This document shows, in pieces, positions 23,255 through 34,400 of a stretch of 64,000 bases of DNA; the first letter of the stretch is position 1, and the number at the start of each line of letters is the position of its first letter. The stretch comes from Dermacentor variabilis (lineage: Eukaryota > Arthropoda > Arachnida > Ixodida > Ixodidae). Where the stretch lies: positions 158,307,105-158,371,104 of the forward strand of contig NC_134572.1 in NCBI RefSeq assembly GCF_050947875.1, written 5' to 3'. The notes below the pieces were generated by a model, which did no database searches, was not told the origin of the DNA, and saw only the letters and a program-made list of their open reading frames with translations. The position numbers and the translations under genes are program-made.

Positions 23255-23329
<75 letters not shown>
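23206..23329. repeat. (TTAG)n microsatellite
   Basis: About 31 units of TTAG with one variant unit (TTAT). It is a tetranucleotide run, not the TTAGG pentamer of arthropod telomeres. Confidence 0.95.
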
Positions 23330-23906
23330 CTTAGTACTTGCTGCCGGCCTATATTTAAGACATTAGGCCGGAGTGGCAGCAGGGATACAACATAATACAA
23401 GCTCAGTACGCAAAACTAAAGAAAGTGAAAATCACAAAAGTGGTTTTCACTTCAGGAGTGGGAACAGGAATACAAGGTAATACAAACTCAGTAAACAAAA
23501 TCGAAACGCCAGGAAAGAAATTAGATGTAAAATAATACACGAAGAAAGCAAAAAAATAGCTTTCCAAAAAATCGAAGGCCAACCTACGAAGAAATGAGTC
23601 ATAGTGCATAAAAAGGGAACAAATCATGCAGCAACCTGTGACTCAATGGCATTCATATTGTTGCCAAGCGCAGCCAGAGAAAAGCTGGCGACAGTACAGA
23701 AGACAAGGACGCTCGCCGATGTCGCGCGCACTGGCTTCAATCTCGTTTGCCAGTGAATGCCTCGTAGATACCCTGTAAAAAATTCAGTGCCCTCCCACTC
23801 TTCGAAGAAAGATGACCAGCGAAGCTGTGAATGTAGGCCACTTAATGGCGAACTGCAGTTCCACCACGTGTTGGCCTGGTATTTCACTATCTTAGGGATC
23901 GGCCCA
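23330..23906. other. No recognisable gene
   Basis: Intergenic sequence with short open frames only, none resembling a known domain. Confidence 0.5.
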
Positions 23907-24025
23907 CGTATGGGGAGTGCTTAACACCTAGTACAACTCCGCCGTGGGTCGGCCGGCATTGCCCTATCTTCGGTACCAATCGCCGTATGGGGAGTGCTTA
24001 ACTGCTGCTTCACCTCCGCCGCGGC
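23907..24025. repeat. Tandem duplication with 77-bp period
   Basis: The stretch CGTATGGGGAGTGCTTAAC at 23907 recurs at 23984, and the following bases (an ACTCCGCCG and a CCTCCGCCG version) also correspond. It is about one and a half units of a 77-bp repeat, ending where transposase-like sequence begins. Confidence 0.65.
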
Positions 24026-24342
24026 TTCAACAGGACAACGCACAAATCGACAGATCAAAGGCATTGCAGCAGATGCTGGACAACTTCAGTGTGACAAGGC
24101 TTAACTGGCCTGAGAGAAGCCCTAATTACAATTGGTTTGAGAATGTATGGGGAATAATGAAATCAAACCTAGGAAGAAAGGCAGGTTTAGCCGCAGCTGC
24201 CGCTGACCAGCTTTGGTTAGTCATTCAAGAGAAATGGGAGCGTCTCCGACAGCTGCGAGGCCTTGTGAATGAGCTCTACAACTCACTTCCCACGAGGATT
24301 GCAAATGGGAAACAGAATTATGGTGGACCTATCTTCTATTAG
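24026..24342 (+). pseudogene. Tc1/mariner transposase C-terminal remnant
   Basis: The frame reads Q-D-N-A-Q-I-D-R-S-K-A near its start, then L-N-W-P-E-R-S-P-N-Y-N and F-E-N-V-W-G, and stops at 24340-24342. In Tc1/mariner transposases these are the second catalytic aspartate (Q-D-N-A), the W-P-x-x-S-P-D-x-N motif and the third acidic residue (E-N-x-W). Here the S-P-D aspartate is N. The DNA-binding N-terminus and first catalytic residue are missing, so the piece is a fragment of about 105 residues. No terminal inverted repeats were identified. Confidence 0.75.
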
Positions 24343-24922
24343 GAGATATACGTAGATGATATTACCCACTCCTGATTTTCGCAAAAAGAAATGTAGTTTT
24401 TCTTTGAGTACTTCGATGTTTATTTTATACAGTATGGGTCGTCCTGGCACCCTACTGATCCAAAGACGCGGTCACTGCTGCCGTAACGGCCATGGCATGG
24501 AACATGAAAGCGCGACAACGGGGCCACAGAAAAACAGAGATGGCAAGTTCGGCGCATTGGCCTGACGAAGGGAGCTTCTCGAAGGAGCCAATGTTTCAAC
24601 CACAGGGCCTTTCTATATCAAGCAATGACGCAAGCAAGTCTCTTTGTTGAAACGTTTGCCGTAGGCTGAACCTTCTCTTCTTCAGCACTTGCAGATCACG
24701 CCCTGTCCTGTTCATGAGGTAAAGGTAAAGTACAGAGAGACGCAATAGCAATAACCACTTAAGGTAGGCAAACCGCCGTATCAAAGCACTAACGGCTGAT
24801 TTTTTTTTTTTTTTGTTACGCAGCTGTTCCCGCCATCATATTTTCATTTAACCGCGTATCTTGCGACAGCCAGAAAATGCGCATCGTTTGTTGTGGAAAA
24901 GCCGGGCGCGTGTTATCAGCCA
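24343..24922. other. No recognisable gene
   Basis: Spacer between the transposase remnant and the long palindrome, with a poly(T) run near 24800. Nothing else seen. Confidence 0.45.
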
Positions 24923-25050
24923 TTATTCAAAAGGCTAGCGCAAATAACAGGGACACAGACGGAGGAAGCGACAGGACGAGCGCTAATTAGCGCTCGTCCT
25001 GTCGCTTTTTCCGTCTGTGTCCCGGTTATTTGCGCTAGTCTTTTGAATAA
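24923..25050. repeat. 128-bp near-perfect palindrome
   Basis: Two 64-bp arms meet without a spacer at 24986/24987 (centre AGCGCTAATTAGCGCT). By eye 60 of 64 positions pair, with mismatches in the GGAGGAAG, ATAACAGG and AAGGCTAG segments. It may be a foldback element or the head-to-head junction of two copies of a repeat. Confidence 0.9.
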
Positions 25051-25654
25051 TCATGTCACACCAACTAGCCAAGCTTTCTGCCTTGATCGCTTTGAGTTAT
25101 CAGCCAAAACGCATCATCCTTTGGCGTCGTGATGCCGCAAGCGCCCTGAGGCGGAGTGTATACTCGGTTAAACAAGGGCCATTTTCAACGTTGCCGCTCT
25201 TGCAAAAATCTGCATGCCAATTAGGCTGTGCATGCACCTGGGCACAGTACTTGAGACCCCCTAACCGCCCCAAAGTGTCGCCAAGCAAAGGAAAGCCGGC
25301 TGCTCGCGTGCTCTATGCGAACGAGTTCACGGCGCTGTACAAATGTCGACATAGCGCTTGCTCGCTGCTTGCCGCTTACTGTGTACGCACCATGCGACGT
25401 GAAAAGTAGTTGATTTCAAACCGCTAAGGTCATAACTGAACGATAAAAGCAGTCTCCTTCATCAGAACTGCTTACATGTCAGTTAAGGTCCGCCGGCAGG
25501 CGGATACAAGAACTCGACAACACCAGGCTTGAACTTCGCTGAATAGGATCACCATTGGCTCAAGCGTCATGTTCACAGCTTGATGGTTGAAGCTTATGCA
25601 TTTCAGCTTCGTAGGCGTGCTTGACTCATTTTGAACGCGATTAACTACATATAC
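25051..25654. other. No recognisable gene
   Basis: An open frame at 25053-25409 (+) begins inside the palindrome flank and shows no domain. Not called. Confidence 0.45.
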
Positions 25655-25913
25655 AAGGAAAGACGACCCGCCGTGGTTGCTCAGTGGCTATGGTGTTGGG
25701 CTGCTGAGCACGAGGTCGCGGGATCGAATCCCGGCCACGGCGGCCGCATTTCGATGGGGGCGAAATGCGAAAACACCCGTGTGCTTAGATTTAGGTGCAC
25801 GTGAAAGAACCCCAGGTGGTCAAAATTTCCGGAGTCCTCCACTACGGCGTGCCTCATAATCAAAGTGGTTTTGGCACGTAAAACCCCAAATATTATATTA
25901 TTAAGGAAAGACG
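25655..25913 (+). mobile_element. tRNA-derived SINE (Ruka-like) with target duplication
   Basis: The SINE body is 25666-25902. It carries an A-box-like TGGTTGCTCAGTGG at about 25673 and a B-box-like GGGATCGAATCC at about 25720, then a non-tRNA part and an AT-rich tail. An 11-bp direct repeat, AAGGAAAGACG, flanks it (25655-25665 and 25903-25913). From memory it resembles the ixodid SINE family Ruka. Further copies lie at 43757-43990 and, degraded, at 26705-26900. Confidence 0.85.
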
Positions 25914-26429
25914 CTGCGGCTATCGCGTTGTTGGTTCGACGGCCATTCGCGCTGTGTTCAATCGGGCAATGGTCGGCGCACCGAATTTACCTGTGCCGTA
26001 CGTCGACAATACAGCCCGTCACAGTACGACAACTCGCGCTCATCAGTTGCGTCGTTGTCGGCCTAGTATGATAGAATGGTCTCCACGACACACTGGGCTG
26101 AATAATCTTCCTATTGGTGACATGAGCGTCTTGTCGGCCTCGTACCGACCCTGTGTCACGGCGCCTTAAACGTGTACGTGAAGTCAGGCACGCGCTGCCA
26201 CCACCAGTAACTGAGGGCCAGTGCTACAAAAAGACTTCGTCAGCAACGTGACGTTTTTATATGTCGCCCAAGTGTAAAGCAGACCCGAGGCTCGTTATAA
26301 AGAAGAAGAGGACGCCTTCAAGCAGGCCACGGACGTTGCCCAGCAGCACGCCACGCACATTGACCTCCAATGTTTTCCCGAACAATTACAACTTCTCATC
26401 TTCCAATACAAGGGGAGATGAAAGGACGC
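25914..26429. other. No recognisable gene
   Basis: Short open frames without recognisable domains; nothing named. Confidence 0.45.
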
Positions 26430-26670
26430 AGAAAAACTACACTCTAACAGCAAACGAGGAAAACGGGAGCAACTGCGGCATTTAGTCCTCGTGATGAGCG
26501 GTTAGTCTCTTAGGAAAGTAACTGTGAGTGATACCTGCCGTGTGCATATTTTATGGACCAAATGTTTAGGCATCACTTTCAGAGGTACTAACGGGGGCAT
26601 GAACAGAAACGTTTAGTCTCTTTGTGCCTCACTGTTAGTCCCTCAGTTTAGGCGACAGCTTCACAGCTGT
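26430..26670. repeat. TTAGTCC-type degenerate repeat block
   Basis: Contains CACTCTAACAGC at about 26438, which resembles the CACTCTAAAAAC ends of the element at 55254-58651. It also has spaced TTTAGTCCTC, GTTAGTCTCT, TTTAGTCTCT and GTTAGTCCCT motifs, like the larger block at 39510-40075. It may be the end of a related non-autonomous element, but no opposite end was found. Confidence 0.45.
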
Positions 26671-26704
26671 CGATTATATAATTTGAGCTTTCGCATATGG
26701 TTTT

Positions 26705-26900
26705 TATTATTACCCACTGTTAGCTCAATGGTTGTACCCTTCAGCTGTTAAACACGAGGTCACGGCTTCGATTCCCAGTCGTGGATGCGGCAGCACATTC
26801 CATGTGGAGGTATAATACAACGAGGTGTATTTACGGTTGCGCACGGTGTGCATTGGGTCACTTTAAGAGCCCCGGGTGGTCAAATTTATTATATTATGTT
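26705..26900 (+). mobile_element. Degraded tRNA-derived SINE
   Basis: Matches the SINE at 25666 in outline: a GTTAGCTCAATGG A-box-like stretch, a CACGAGGTCACGGCTTCGATTCC B-box region, and a CCCGGGTGGTCAAATTT piece further on. Much of the middle is diverged. Confidence 0.6.
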
Positions 26901-27015
26901 CATGTTATTTGATGCCCCGAACTCCCCAGAATCTGCTAAAGAGAATTCAGCAGACAACTTTGCATCATCCGCCAACCAAAATAAGGTCTGTTAAGCTATT
27001 TAAAATCTTTAGCAT

Positions 27016-28585
27016 ATGTATCATTCGTCATCATCATCAGCCTGGCTACGCCCCCTGCAGGGCAAACGCCTCTACCATACTTCTCCAACTATCCCGGTCA
27101 TGTGCTAATTGTGGCCATATTGTCCGTGCACACTTCTTAATCTCATCCGCCCACCTAACTTTCTGCCGCCCCCTGCAACGCTTCCCTTCTCTTGGAATCC
27201 AGTCCGTAACCCTTAATCACCATCGGTTCTCTTCCCTCCTCACTACATGCCCTGCTCATGCCCCATTTCTTTTTCTTGGTTTCAACTAAGATGTCACTAA
27301 CTGGCGTTTGTTCCCTCACCAGTTCTGCTCTTTTCTTATCCCTTAACGTTACACCTAACATTCTTCTTTCCATAGCTCGTTGCGTCGTCCTCAATTTAAG
27401 TAGAACCCTTTTCGTAAGCCTCCAGGTTTTTCCCCCTACGTGAGTACTGGTAAAACACAGCTGCTTTAAACTTTTCTCTTGAGGGATAATGGCAACCTCC
27501 TGTTCATGATCTGAGAATGCCTGCCAAACGCACCCCAGCCCATTCTTATTCTTCTGATTATTTCAGTCTCATGATCCGGATCCGCAGTCACTACCTGTCC
27601 TAAGTAGATGTATTCCCTTACCACTTCCAGTGCCTCGCTGCCTATTGTAAATTGCTGTTCTCTTCCGAGACTGTTAAGCAATACTTTAGTTTTCTGCAGA
27701 TTAATTTTTAGACCCACTCTTCTGCTTTGCCTCTCCAGGTCAGTGAGCATGCATTGCAATTGGTCCCCTGAGTTACTAAGCAAGGCAATATCATCAGCGA
27801 ATCGCAAGTTACTAAGATATTCTCCATTAACTTTTATCCCCAATTCTTCCCAATCCAGGTCTCTCAATACCTCCTGTAAACACGCTGTGAATAGCATTGG
27901 AGATATCGTATCTCCCTGCCTTACGCCTTTCTTTATTGGGATTTTGTTGCTTGCTTTATGGAGGACTACGGTGTCTGCGTAGCCGCTATAGATATATTTC
28001 AGTATCTTTACATACGGCTTGTCTACACCTTGATTCCGTAATGCTTGCATGACTGCTGAGGTTTCAAACGCTTTCTCGTAATCAATGAAATCTATTTATA
28101 AGGGTTGCTTATATTCCGCACATTTGTCTATCACCTGATTGATAGTGTGAATTTGGTCTATTGTTGCGTAGCCTTTACGAAATCCTACCTGTTCCTTCCT
28201 GATTCTATGCGTGATTACCTAAATAAATACTTTGTAGGCAACGGACAATAAGCTGATCGGTCTATAATTTTTCAAGTCTTTGGCGTCCCCTTTCTTATGG
28301 ATGAAGATTATGTTGGCGTTCTTCCAAGATTCCGGTACGTTCGAGGTCATGAGGCATTGCGTATACAGGGTGGCCAGTTTTTCTAGGTCAATCTGCCCAC
28401 CATCCTTCAACAAATCTGCTGTTACATGATCCTCCTCAGCTGCCTTCCCCCTTTGCATTGCTCCCAAGGCTTTGTTTATTTCTTCCGGCGTTACTTGTTG
28501 GATGGGAAATTCCTCTAGACTATTTCCTCTTCCATTATGGTCGTGGGTGCGATTGGTACTGCATAAATCTTTATGTATATGTATC
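27016..28585 (-). mobile_element. RTE-type LINE, 5'-truncated
   Basis: Minus-strand coding runs from about 28585 down to about 27030 and ends in a (TGA)n-like tail (GTCATCATCATCAG on the plus strand). This is the usual 3' tail of RTE-like elements in ticks as I know them. The start lies within the reverse transcriptase. A second, separate copy of the same type is at 54650-59895. Confidence 0.8.
27155..28585 (-). pseudogene. RTE-type reverse transcriptase remnant
   Basis: Three minus-strand pieces in order: 28585 to about 28219 with K-A-L-G-A-M-Q-R-G-K-A-A and L-K-N-Y-R-P-I-S-L-L-S; 28050-27466 with G-V-R-Q-G-D-T-I-S-P and the catalytic F-A-D-D-I at about 27790; and 27394-27155 with R-A-M-E-R-R-M-L-G-V-T-L-R-D. 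Between 28219 and 28050 the palm motif A is interrupted by a stop and a frame change, and the last piece is in another frame. The catalytic core is otherwise well preserved. The endonuclease is absent through truncation. Confidence 0.85.
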
Positions 28586-30120
28586 ATTAAACTGTGCAAA
28601 ACTTGTAAGGGAAATGCCACTGTATAGATATACCTTGGTGAGATTGTCATAGCACATTTACTGGGCAATTAAAAATGAAAATTTCTATGACGTCTACTTG
28701 CTATAATCTACTTGCTGAAAGCCAATATCTTGACATGTGCACTTGCTGGAATATTAGCTATAGAGTAACAATCCCTGTTCTGCAACTGCACGTTGTTTCA
28801 TGCCTCATCTTCCTCAGGTCTGTTTTGTGTGTAATATTTAAACATTTAGAAAATGTGGCTGTGAATATGGGAGAAGTCGTTACATATTTTAAGAAGGCAT
28901 GAAAGAAAAGATTGAAATAATATGGTAAAGAAGACTAAGTTGTCTATTTTTTCTTTATGCTCCATTGCACGCCTTCTGAACATAACATGTCATTAACTTG
29001 TGAGAAAATCAGCAGGTTTTTTCGATATAGTGCACCCAATACAAGGGAGCGAAAAGAAAGGAACAGGACACACACGAAGCGGTAACTTCTAACAACAATA
29101 TTTATTTCTTGGACAGAAAAACACTTTATTCATCACTCATTCATTTATTCATCACGACCTAGTGTCTACAAACCATGCTAACGGAAATCACCCCGACATT
29201 AAAATCTTGCAAACAAAACCAAGCATTTACATTACGCCTCAAACATGTGCAGAAATTCCATTTCTTTCGTTGAGAATGACCAAGACAATTTATTTGCACA
29301 TGTATCGCCAAATACCTCAATTTGAGGGCATTAAATGATTAGACTGGTCGTTTACAATGATGTCTGTTTTTTTGAAGCAGAGAATGCAATCATAAGTCGT
29401 GATAATTAAAAGAGCAAACCATCCACCAAGAATTTGCTCATTTAATTAGAGCGTTCCCTGACACCCTTATTCACGCAACTGCTGGTTTGCTAGATGTAAT
29501 TTTTTCTACAGAATAACAGAACTCAATAAGTGACACAGGTGTTCCATTCAGTATACTTATTTCGGTCCTTCTTTTTGTATGCGTTTCTAATTGCACTTTG
29601 GTTTCTTTTTGCACATAAGCTGACAATTCAGAGCAGAAAACACTACTTTCTCCTTTCCACGCAGCCCTATTTTCTTCAGGGTATATGGAAGGCGGTGTAC
29701 ATACGGGATAACACCAATATTCTTCTTCCTTCTGGACTCGGTGCTAGCTGCCATGGAGGACACAGCCCTTCCTGTCTGTGCCTCTCTGAGCAGCCTTTCA
29801 GCAACCGACAGCATCACATTGCTCGAAAACCCTTCCTCGTCTAATCATGCTAAATGTTCTTGAATGCTTAGCATTTCACACATTCTAGCTATTCGCCTTT
29901 TAGAAAGCATAGAATGCCTTAAACTTACCTCCTGCGCGAGGCAGCTTGAAATCACAACAGTAAATTTACCCACTGGATAGACAACAAGTTCCCACTTCAA
30001 CCAAAAAACGGTGGCTGCTATGTTTATGCAAAAAGGGGAATACACTTGGACCCTTCTCTGAAATTAAGTGAAAACTCAATGCCGGTAAAACAAGAACACA
30101 TGTTTCTTGGAGTAACGCTC
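28586..30120. other. No recognisable gene
   Basis: AT-rich DNA. A stretch near 29035-29115 (GGAACAGGACACACACGAAG then TAACTTCTAACAA) resembles one at 5030-5065 and the palindrome arms at 24950, so it is probably part of the same dispersed repeat family. No gene. Confidence 0.45.
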
Positions 30121-30820
30121 CAGGGTTTCTATGAAGTTGACATTTTCAAATTCCCTGAGTTTTCCAGGTGTTCCCTGAGTGATATAGAACTTTCTTTTAT
30201 GTAAAGATAGGCTGGGGCACCGTGTCGGCTGATGCTGTCACTCTCTAGTAAGCATGTTAACAAATAAAAAAATGGCTTAATTCAGTTTTTATAAGAAGGT
30301 GTAGCGCTTACTTTATTGAACAAGAAAACAGAAAGGAGAGGGGGGAGGCTTGTGAAATGCACAGCAAAGACAATACCTTCGAAAAAAATGAAAAAAGCTA
30401 TTGCGAATGGAGTGGAACGACCTCGAATATGAATTAAAAGGAGATGCATGCAGAAGCAAATATTTTCGAATATGAGTTACTTCTATCAATTGATTGCAAG
30501 CTTATTGGTATGATGTCAGAACTTTCTCACAAGTGAGATCCTCTCTCAACAACTGTTAAGTCACGCTCAACTGTCCAGGCATACTCTCAGAACGCGCACA
30601 ACGCCCTAAGCGTTGGGTTTCACTGCTCGAAAGAGTTTATTTTGGTTTGGATGAGGGACAAATGCATCTTGGCATTAACTAACACTTTGTTTTTTGAGCT
30701 CCAACTGCTTCAAAATCGCGGCAGCAGACTTCCTTTCCGGTTCATTCCTCAATGCGTAGGTCCTTTCTGTTTTTCTACTCCTTCCGACATACATTCGCTA
30801 GACGAACCATTTGAACCATC

Positions 30821-33209
30821 TTCTTGGTCATTTGTGCGTATGACACAGCATGGCGTTACGGGATCTTGCGAGGCTTGTCGGGAATGGGCATCAGTGGAAA
30901 CATGTTGAAAATAATTGAAAGCTATTTGTCCAATCGTACCTTCCGTGTAAAAGTCGGTAATGCACTGTCACGTCCTTTTACGCAGGAAACTGGTGTACCC
31001 CAGGGAGGCGTGCTCAGCTGCACTCTCTTTATCGTCAAGATGAATCGCTTCGTTCTTCACTGCCACCAGCCATTTTTTATTCCGTCCACGTACATGATAT
31101 GCAGATAGGTTTTAAATCCTTCAACCGTACAGTGTGTGAAAGACAGGTACAGCAGGGCTTAAACAAGGTGTCCAAGTGGGCAGACCAAAACGTATTTAAA
31201 ATCAACCCCAACAAAAGTTCTTGTGTTCCCTTCAAAAGAAAGAGAGGCCTGGTCCCAGATCCTTGTGTAGGACCAGGCAGACAACAAATTCCTGTAAACA
31301 AAGAGCACAAATTTCTAGGTGTTAGCCTTGACTCCAGGCTTACATTCATTTCACACATAAAATGTCTTAAAGCGAAATGTCTTAAAAACATGAACTTACA
31401 CAAATTTCTATCCCACACTACATGGGGTAGCAAAAGGAGGTGCCTGTTGAAGCTTTACAGGAGTCTAGTTAGATCACGGTTAGATTATGGTGCCTTAGTG
31501 ATTATGGTGCACTCTGCTGCACCGAGTGCGCTAAAGATGTTAGGCCCCGTTGATCATCTGGGTATCCGCCTGGCCACTGGCGCATTTAGAACACGCCCGG
31601 TGGAAAGTGTATATGCAGAGTTGGACGAGTGGTCACTACATTTTCAGAGAACGTACATCAGTTTTACCTATTTTCTCAATGTGCGCTCCAGTAAAGAACA
31701 TCATTGTTTCAAAACTGTTAACGACTTGACGTGTGAAAGACTTTTTCATAATAAACCGTCTATGAGACTTCCTTTCACACTGCGCGCAAGAGAACTTAGC
31801 ACGGAAATGGATGTCCCTGTTCTCAAACATCGCCTAATGCCTCCAGCTAAGCTATTACCGCCCAGAAAGTGGCAGGTGATAGACTGTGACGTGTCCTTTG
31901 TAGAGGTCACAAAACGCGCACCTGACATTGAAGTCGCTATGCATTTCCGTGAACTTCAGTCGAAGTACAGCTGCTCCGAATTCTACACAGACGGGTCAAA
32001 ATCACATGCTGGTGTATCTTATGCTGCTGTTGGTCCCTCTCTTTCTAAATCTAACTTATTGAACCCGCAAACGAGTATCTTCACTGCAGAAGCATATGCA
32101 GTACTGTCTGCAGTAAAACATATACAGAAATTAAAACTCGACAGAGCAATTTTATACACAGACTCGCTAAGTCTCGTAAAAGCGTTAATTTCATTACAAA
32201 AACTTAACAATCCTGTTTTCATTGAACTTCACTCCCTCTTATGCAATATTTATCTGTCACATATACATGTAGTAATATGCTGGGTACCTGGCCATAGAGG
32301 TATCGAGGGTAATGTACTGGCTGATAAAATGGCCACATCACTCACATCACTAAACACTTTTCCTAGAGCTGCTGTCCCTGTCACAGATCTGAAGCCTTTC
32401 TTGCGCAAGAAAGTGCGACAACACTGGCAACGCACGTGGAACGCAGAAATAAACAATAAACTGCACGTTATAAAGCCACAGTTAGGTTTTCGGCCCTCCC
32501 CAACAAAATCACGGCGAACAGATGTCCTATTCTGCCGACTCAGAATAGGGCACACATTTGGTACTGACAATTTTCTGCTTACTGGATATGAACCGCCAAC
32601 CTGTGGCCGATGGGGTGAGAGGCTGACCGTCCTCCACGTCCTCTTGGAGGGTCGCAAAGCCGAATCTGAAAGAAAGAAACATTTTCCTCTTGCATATCGT
32701 TATTGCATACCTCTTCACCCAGCTATGTTTCTTGGTAAAGAACCATTTTTCAACACCAAAGTTGTCCTCAGTTTTTTTTAATGAGGTTGTCCTACATGTT
32801 ATCAGCCCAATAAATTCGCAGCGCATCCTCTTTCCAGAGGATGCCGCTGTGATAGTTGTTTTATATAGCACATGCTTCCAGGCCCTTGTGTCTCAAAGGC
32901 TCTAACGAGGCCATGGTGGTCTAGTGAATTTTAAAAACTTATGCATTTTTTATATCGTATCATTATTTTGAAATGCTCCTTAATGCTCTTAGTACACGTC
33001 ACTTGTTATCGCCATAATTTTATTACACGTACATTTTACGCACTTTACAGTGATTATATTTTAGACCCTGTACAGCCACGTCACATCATCTTCATAGAAC
33101 CAATCACTCTATTACGAACTCACTAACATTTGCATGGCGCTCTTTGGCCATAGCTGGCCCTTGCACCAATAAAAACCACACATTCATTCATTCATTCTTG
33201 GTCATTTGT
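30821..33209 (+). mobile_element. 5'-truncated LINE insertion with 15-bp target duplication
   Basis: The element proper is 30836-33194. It is flanked by a perfect 15-bp direct repeat TTCTTGGTCATTTGT (30821-30835 and 33195-33209). It begins within reverse transcriptase and ends with an AATAAA-bearing 3' part (CAATAAAAACCACA at about 33168) and a (CATT)n tail at 33181-33194. The coding content is a RT C-terminal half plus RNase H, so it belongs near the I/Jockey group. Confidence 0.9.
30836..32781 (+). pseudogene. LINE ORF2 remnant: RT thumb and RNase H, long open frame
   Basis: A first frame (to about 31108) has S-Y-L-S-N-R-T-F and G-V-P-Q-G-G-V-L-S. The frame then changes near 31060-31100, where the catalytic F/Y-x-D-D position reads V-H-D-M and one aspartate is lost. 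From 31099 a single frame of 560 codons is open to 32781. It covers the RT thumb (K-F-L-G-V-S-L-D near 31310), the A-F-R-T-R-P-V-E-S segment, and RNase H with D in Y-T-D-G-S, E in F-T-A-E-A-Y, D in Y-T-D-S-L and the W-V-P-G-H-R-G-I-E-G-N box. The terminal cysteine-histidine knuckle is partly lost (C-G-R-W-G-E-R-L-T-V-L-H-V-L). Dead for RT but with an intact-looking RNase H. Confidence 0.85.
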
Positions 33210-33819
33210 ACAGTCAACGCACGATTTTTAGTACTCCCTAGGGGCCACGAAAACATCCGAAAAATAGGGCTGTTCGACAAAACCACTGCATGTATTTTAC
33301 TACCCTTAAGGGCTCAAATCGCCACAATCACATCCGAAAAAGCTCTGAATGCCTGCCAGTACACTTACTACGCATATCGGTGCTCGTACTGTGACTAGAG
33401 ATGGCGAATGCAGGCGTTTATAATCAGCAATACATACTGCGTCCCATTACAATTGCTTCTTCCAACGCTTGTTACGCTTTACCGCAATTCTTTCGCGTGG
33501 GCTTCACTACGTAACATTATTCTACTAAGGCGAAGATACCTTTCAGAAACCGCCATTGTGCAACGCGCCGTGCTCGCAGCTAATTTTCCCTGATAGGAGC
33601 AGAAATTTCCTCAGTTTTCCCCGAGTATTTACAGAATATTCAAAACCCGTCAGAATTCCCGGTTTTCCCGGTTCGTAGACACCCTGCGTTCAAGAAAAAG
33701 CAAAAATGTCCGGCTCACATGGCAGACAGAGTGGACAACATTCTCAAAGTATTATAAAATAAGCAATGAGCTTCCTATCGCCCATGTTCGCTACTCATAT
33801 ACCGTTCAGTGGTATGCTG

Positions 33820-34400
33820 CATTTTAAACTACGGTTGTATCATTTATGGTTCAGCATGGCAATCTTACATTTGGCATGTTCATCCTGTGCCCAATCACGG
33901 ACTGTGACTGTCAAGTGGCACTTCATAACACTGCCGATGCAAATTTTACGCAATGACTGCAACGAACCTCCTCTATGTCATTGGAGAGTACTGCTAACCA
34001 TGTCATACATGTTTAAGGAATTAAGTCATCACCTTAACACATATGGCACAAAATTTCTATAAAGTGTAACTCATGCTCATTATTCAAAGGAACCACACAC
34101 AACCAAACCACTTGTTTTATGATTTAAATACTGCCGTGTATTAGATATCCCTGACGAGACACCCAATGTCACTAAGAAACGACCAAGACTGCCGCGACGA
34201 TATTATATGAGATAGTTTTGTGACATTTCACTAATTCTGTCTAAATAATGAAGGCAAGATAATACAAGAATTCCGAAACCATGTCGGTATTGGGTTCGTG
34301 ACAAAAGAATGCGCATTGTGTGTTAGTGCCTGTCTTTTTCCATATCGAATGCTGAAGTTTATGCCATATTAGAAGCAGTACCAAAATTCATCTCTAATCA
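33820..34400 (+). pseudogene. Degenerate LINE fragment
   Basis: In one frame near 33830 the translation reads C-I-I-Y-G-S-A-W-Q-S-Y, and another frame holds C-N-E-P-P-L. Both fit the conserved segment between RT and RNase H in Jockey/I-type elements. Near 34347 an N-A-E-V-Y-A-I-L-E-A-V piece matches the RNase H second-acid block. Many stops and shifts separate the pieces. Confidence 0.5.

Larger units (their letters stand above)
30121..33686. mobile_element. Old CAGGGT-ended repeat, split by a LINE
   Basis: The left end (CAGGGTTTCTATGAAGTTGA at 30121) and the reverse complement of the right end (CAGGGTGTCTACGAACCGGG at 33667-33686) correspond, and both continue into AATTCCCTGA-like and TTTTCCCGG-like sequence. 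Without the nested LINE (30836-33194) the element would be about 1.2 kb. I see no transposase and no target duplication, so the assignment as a DNA transposon is tentative. Confidence 0.45.

Noticed and set aside
23206..23329. Interstitial telomere repeat
   Set aside because: The unit is TTAG, a tetramer, not the arthropod telomeric TTAGG.
25666..25902. Functional tRNA gene
   Set aside because: A and B boxes are present but the tRNA fold is not maintained, and the sequence continues into a SINE body with a target duplication.
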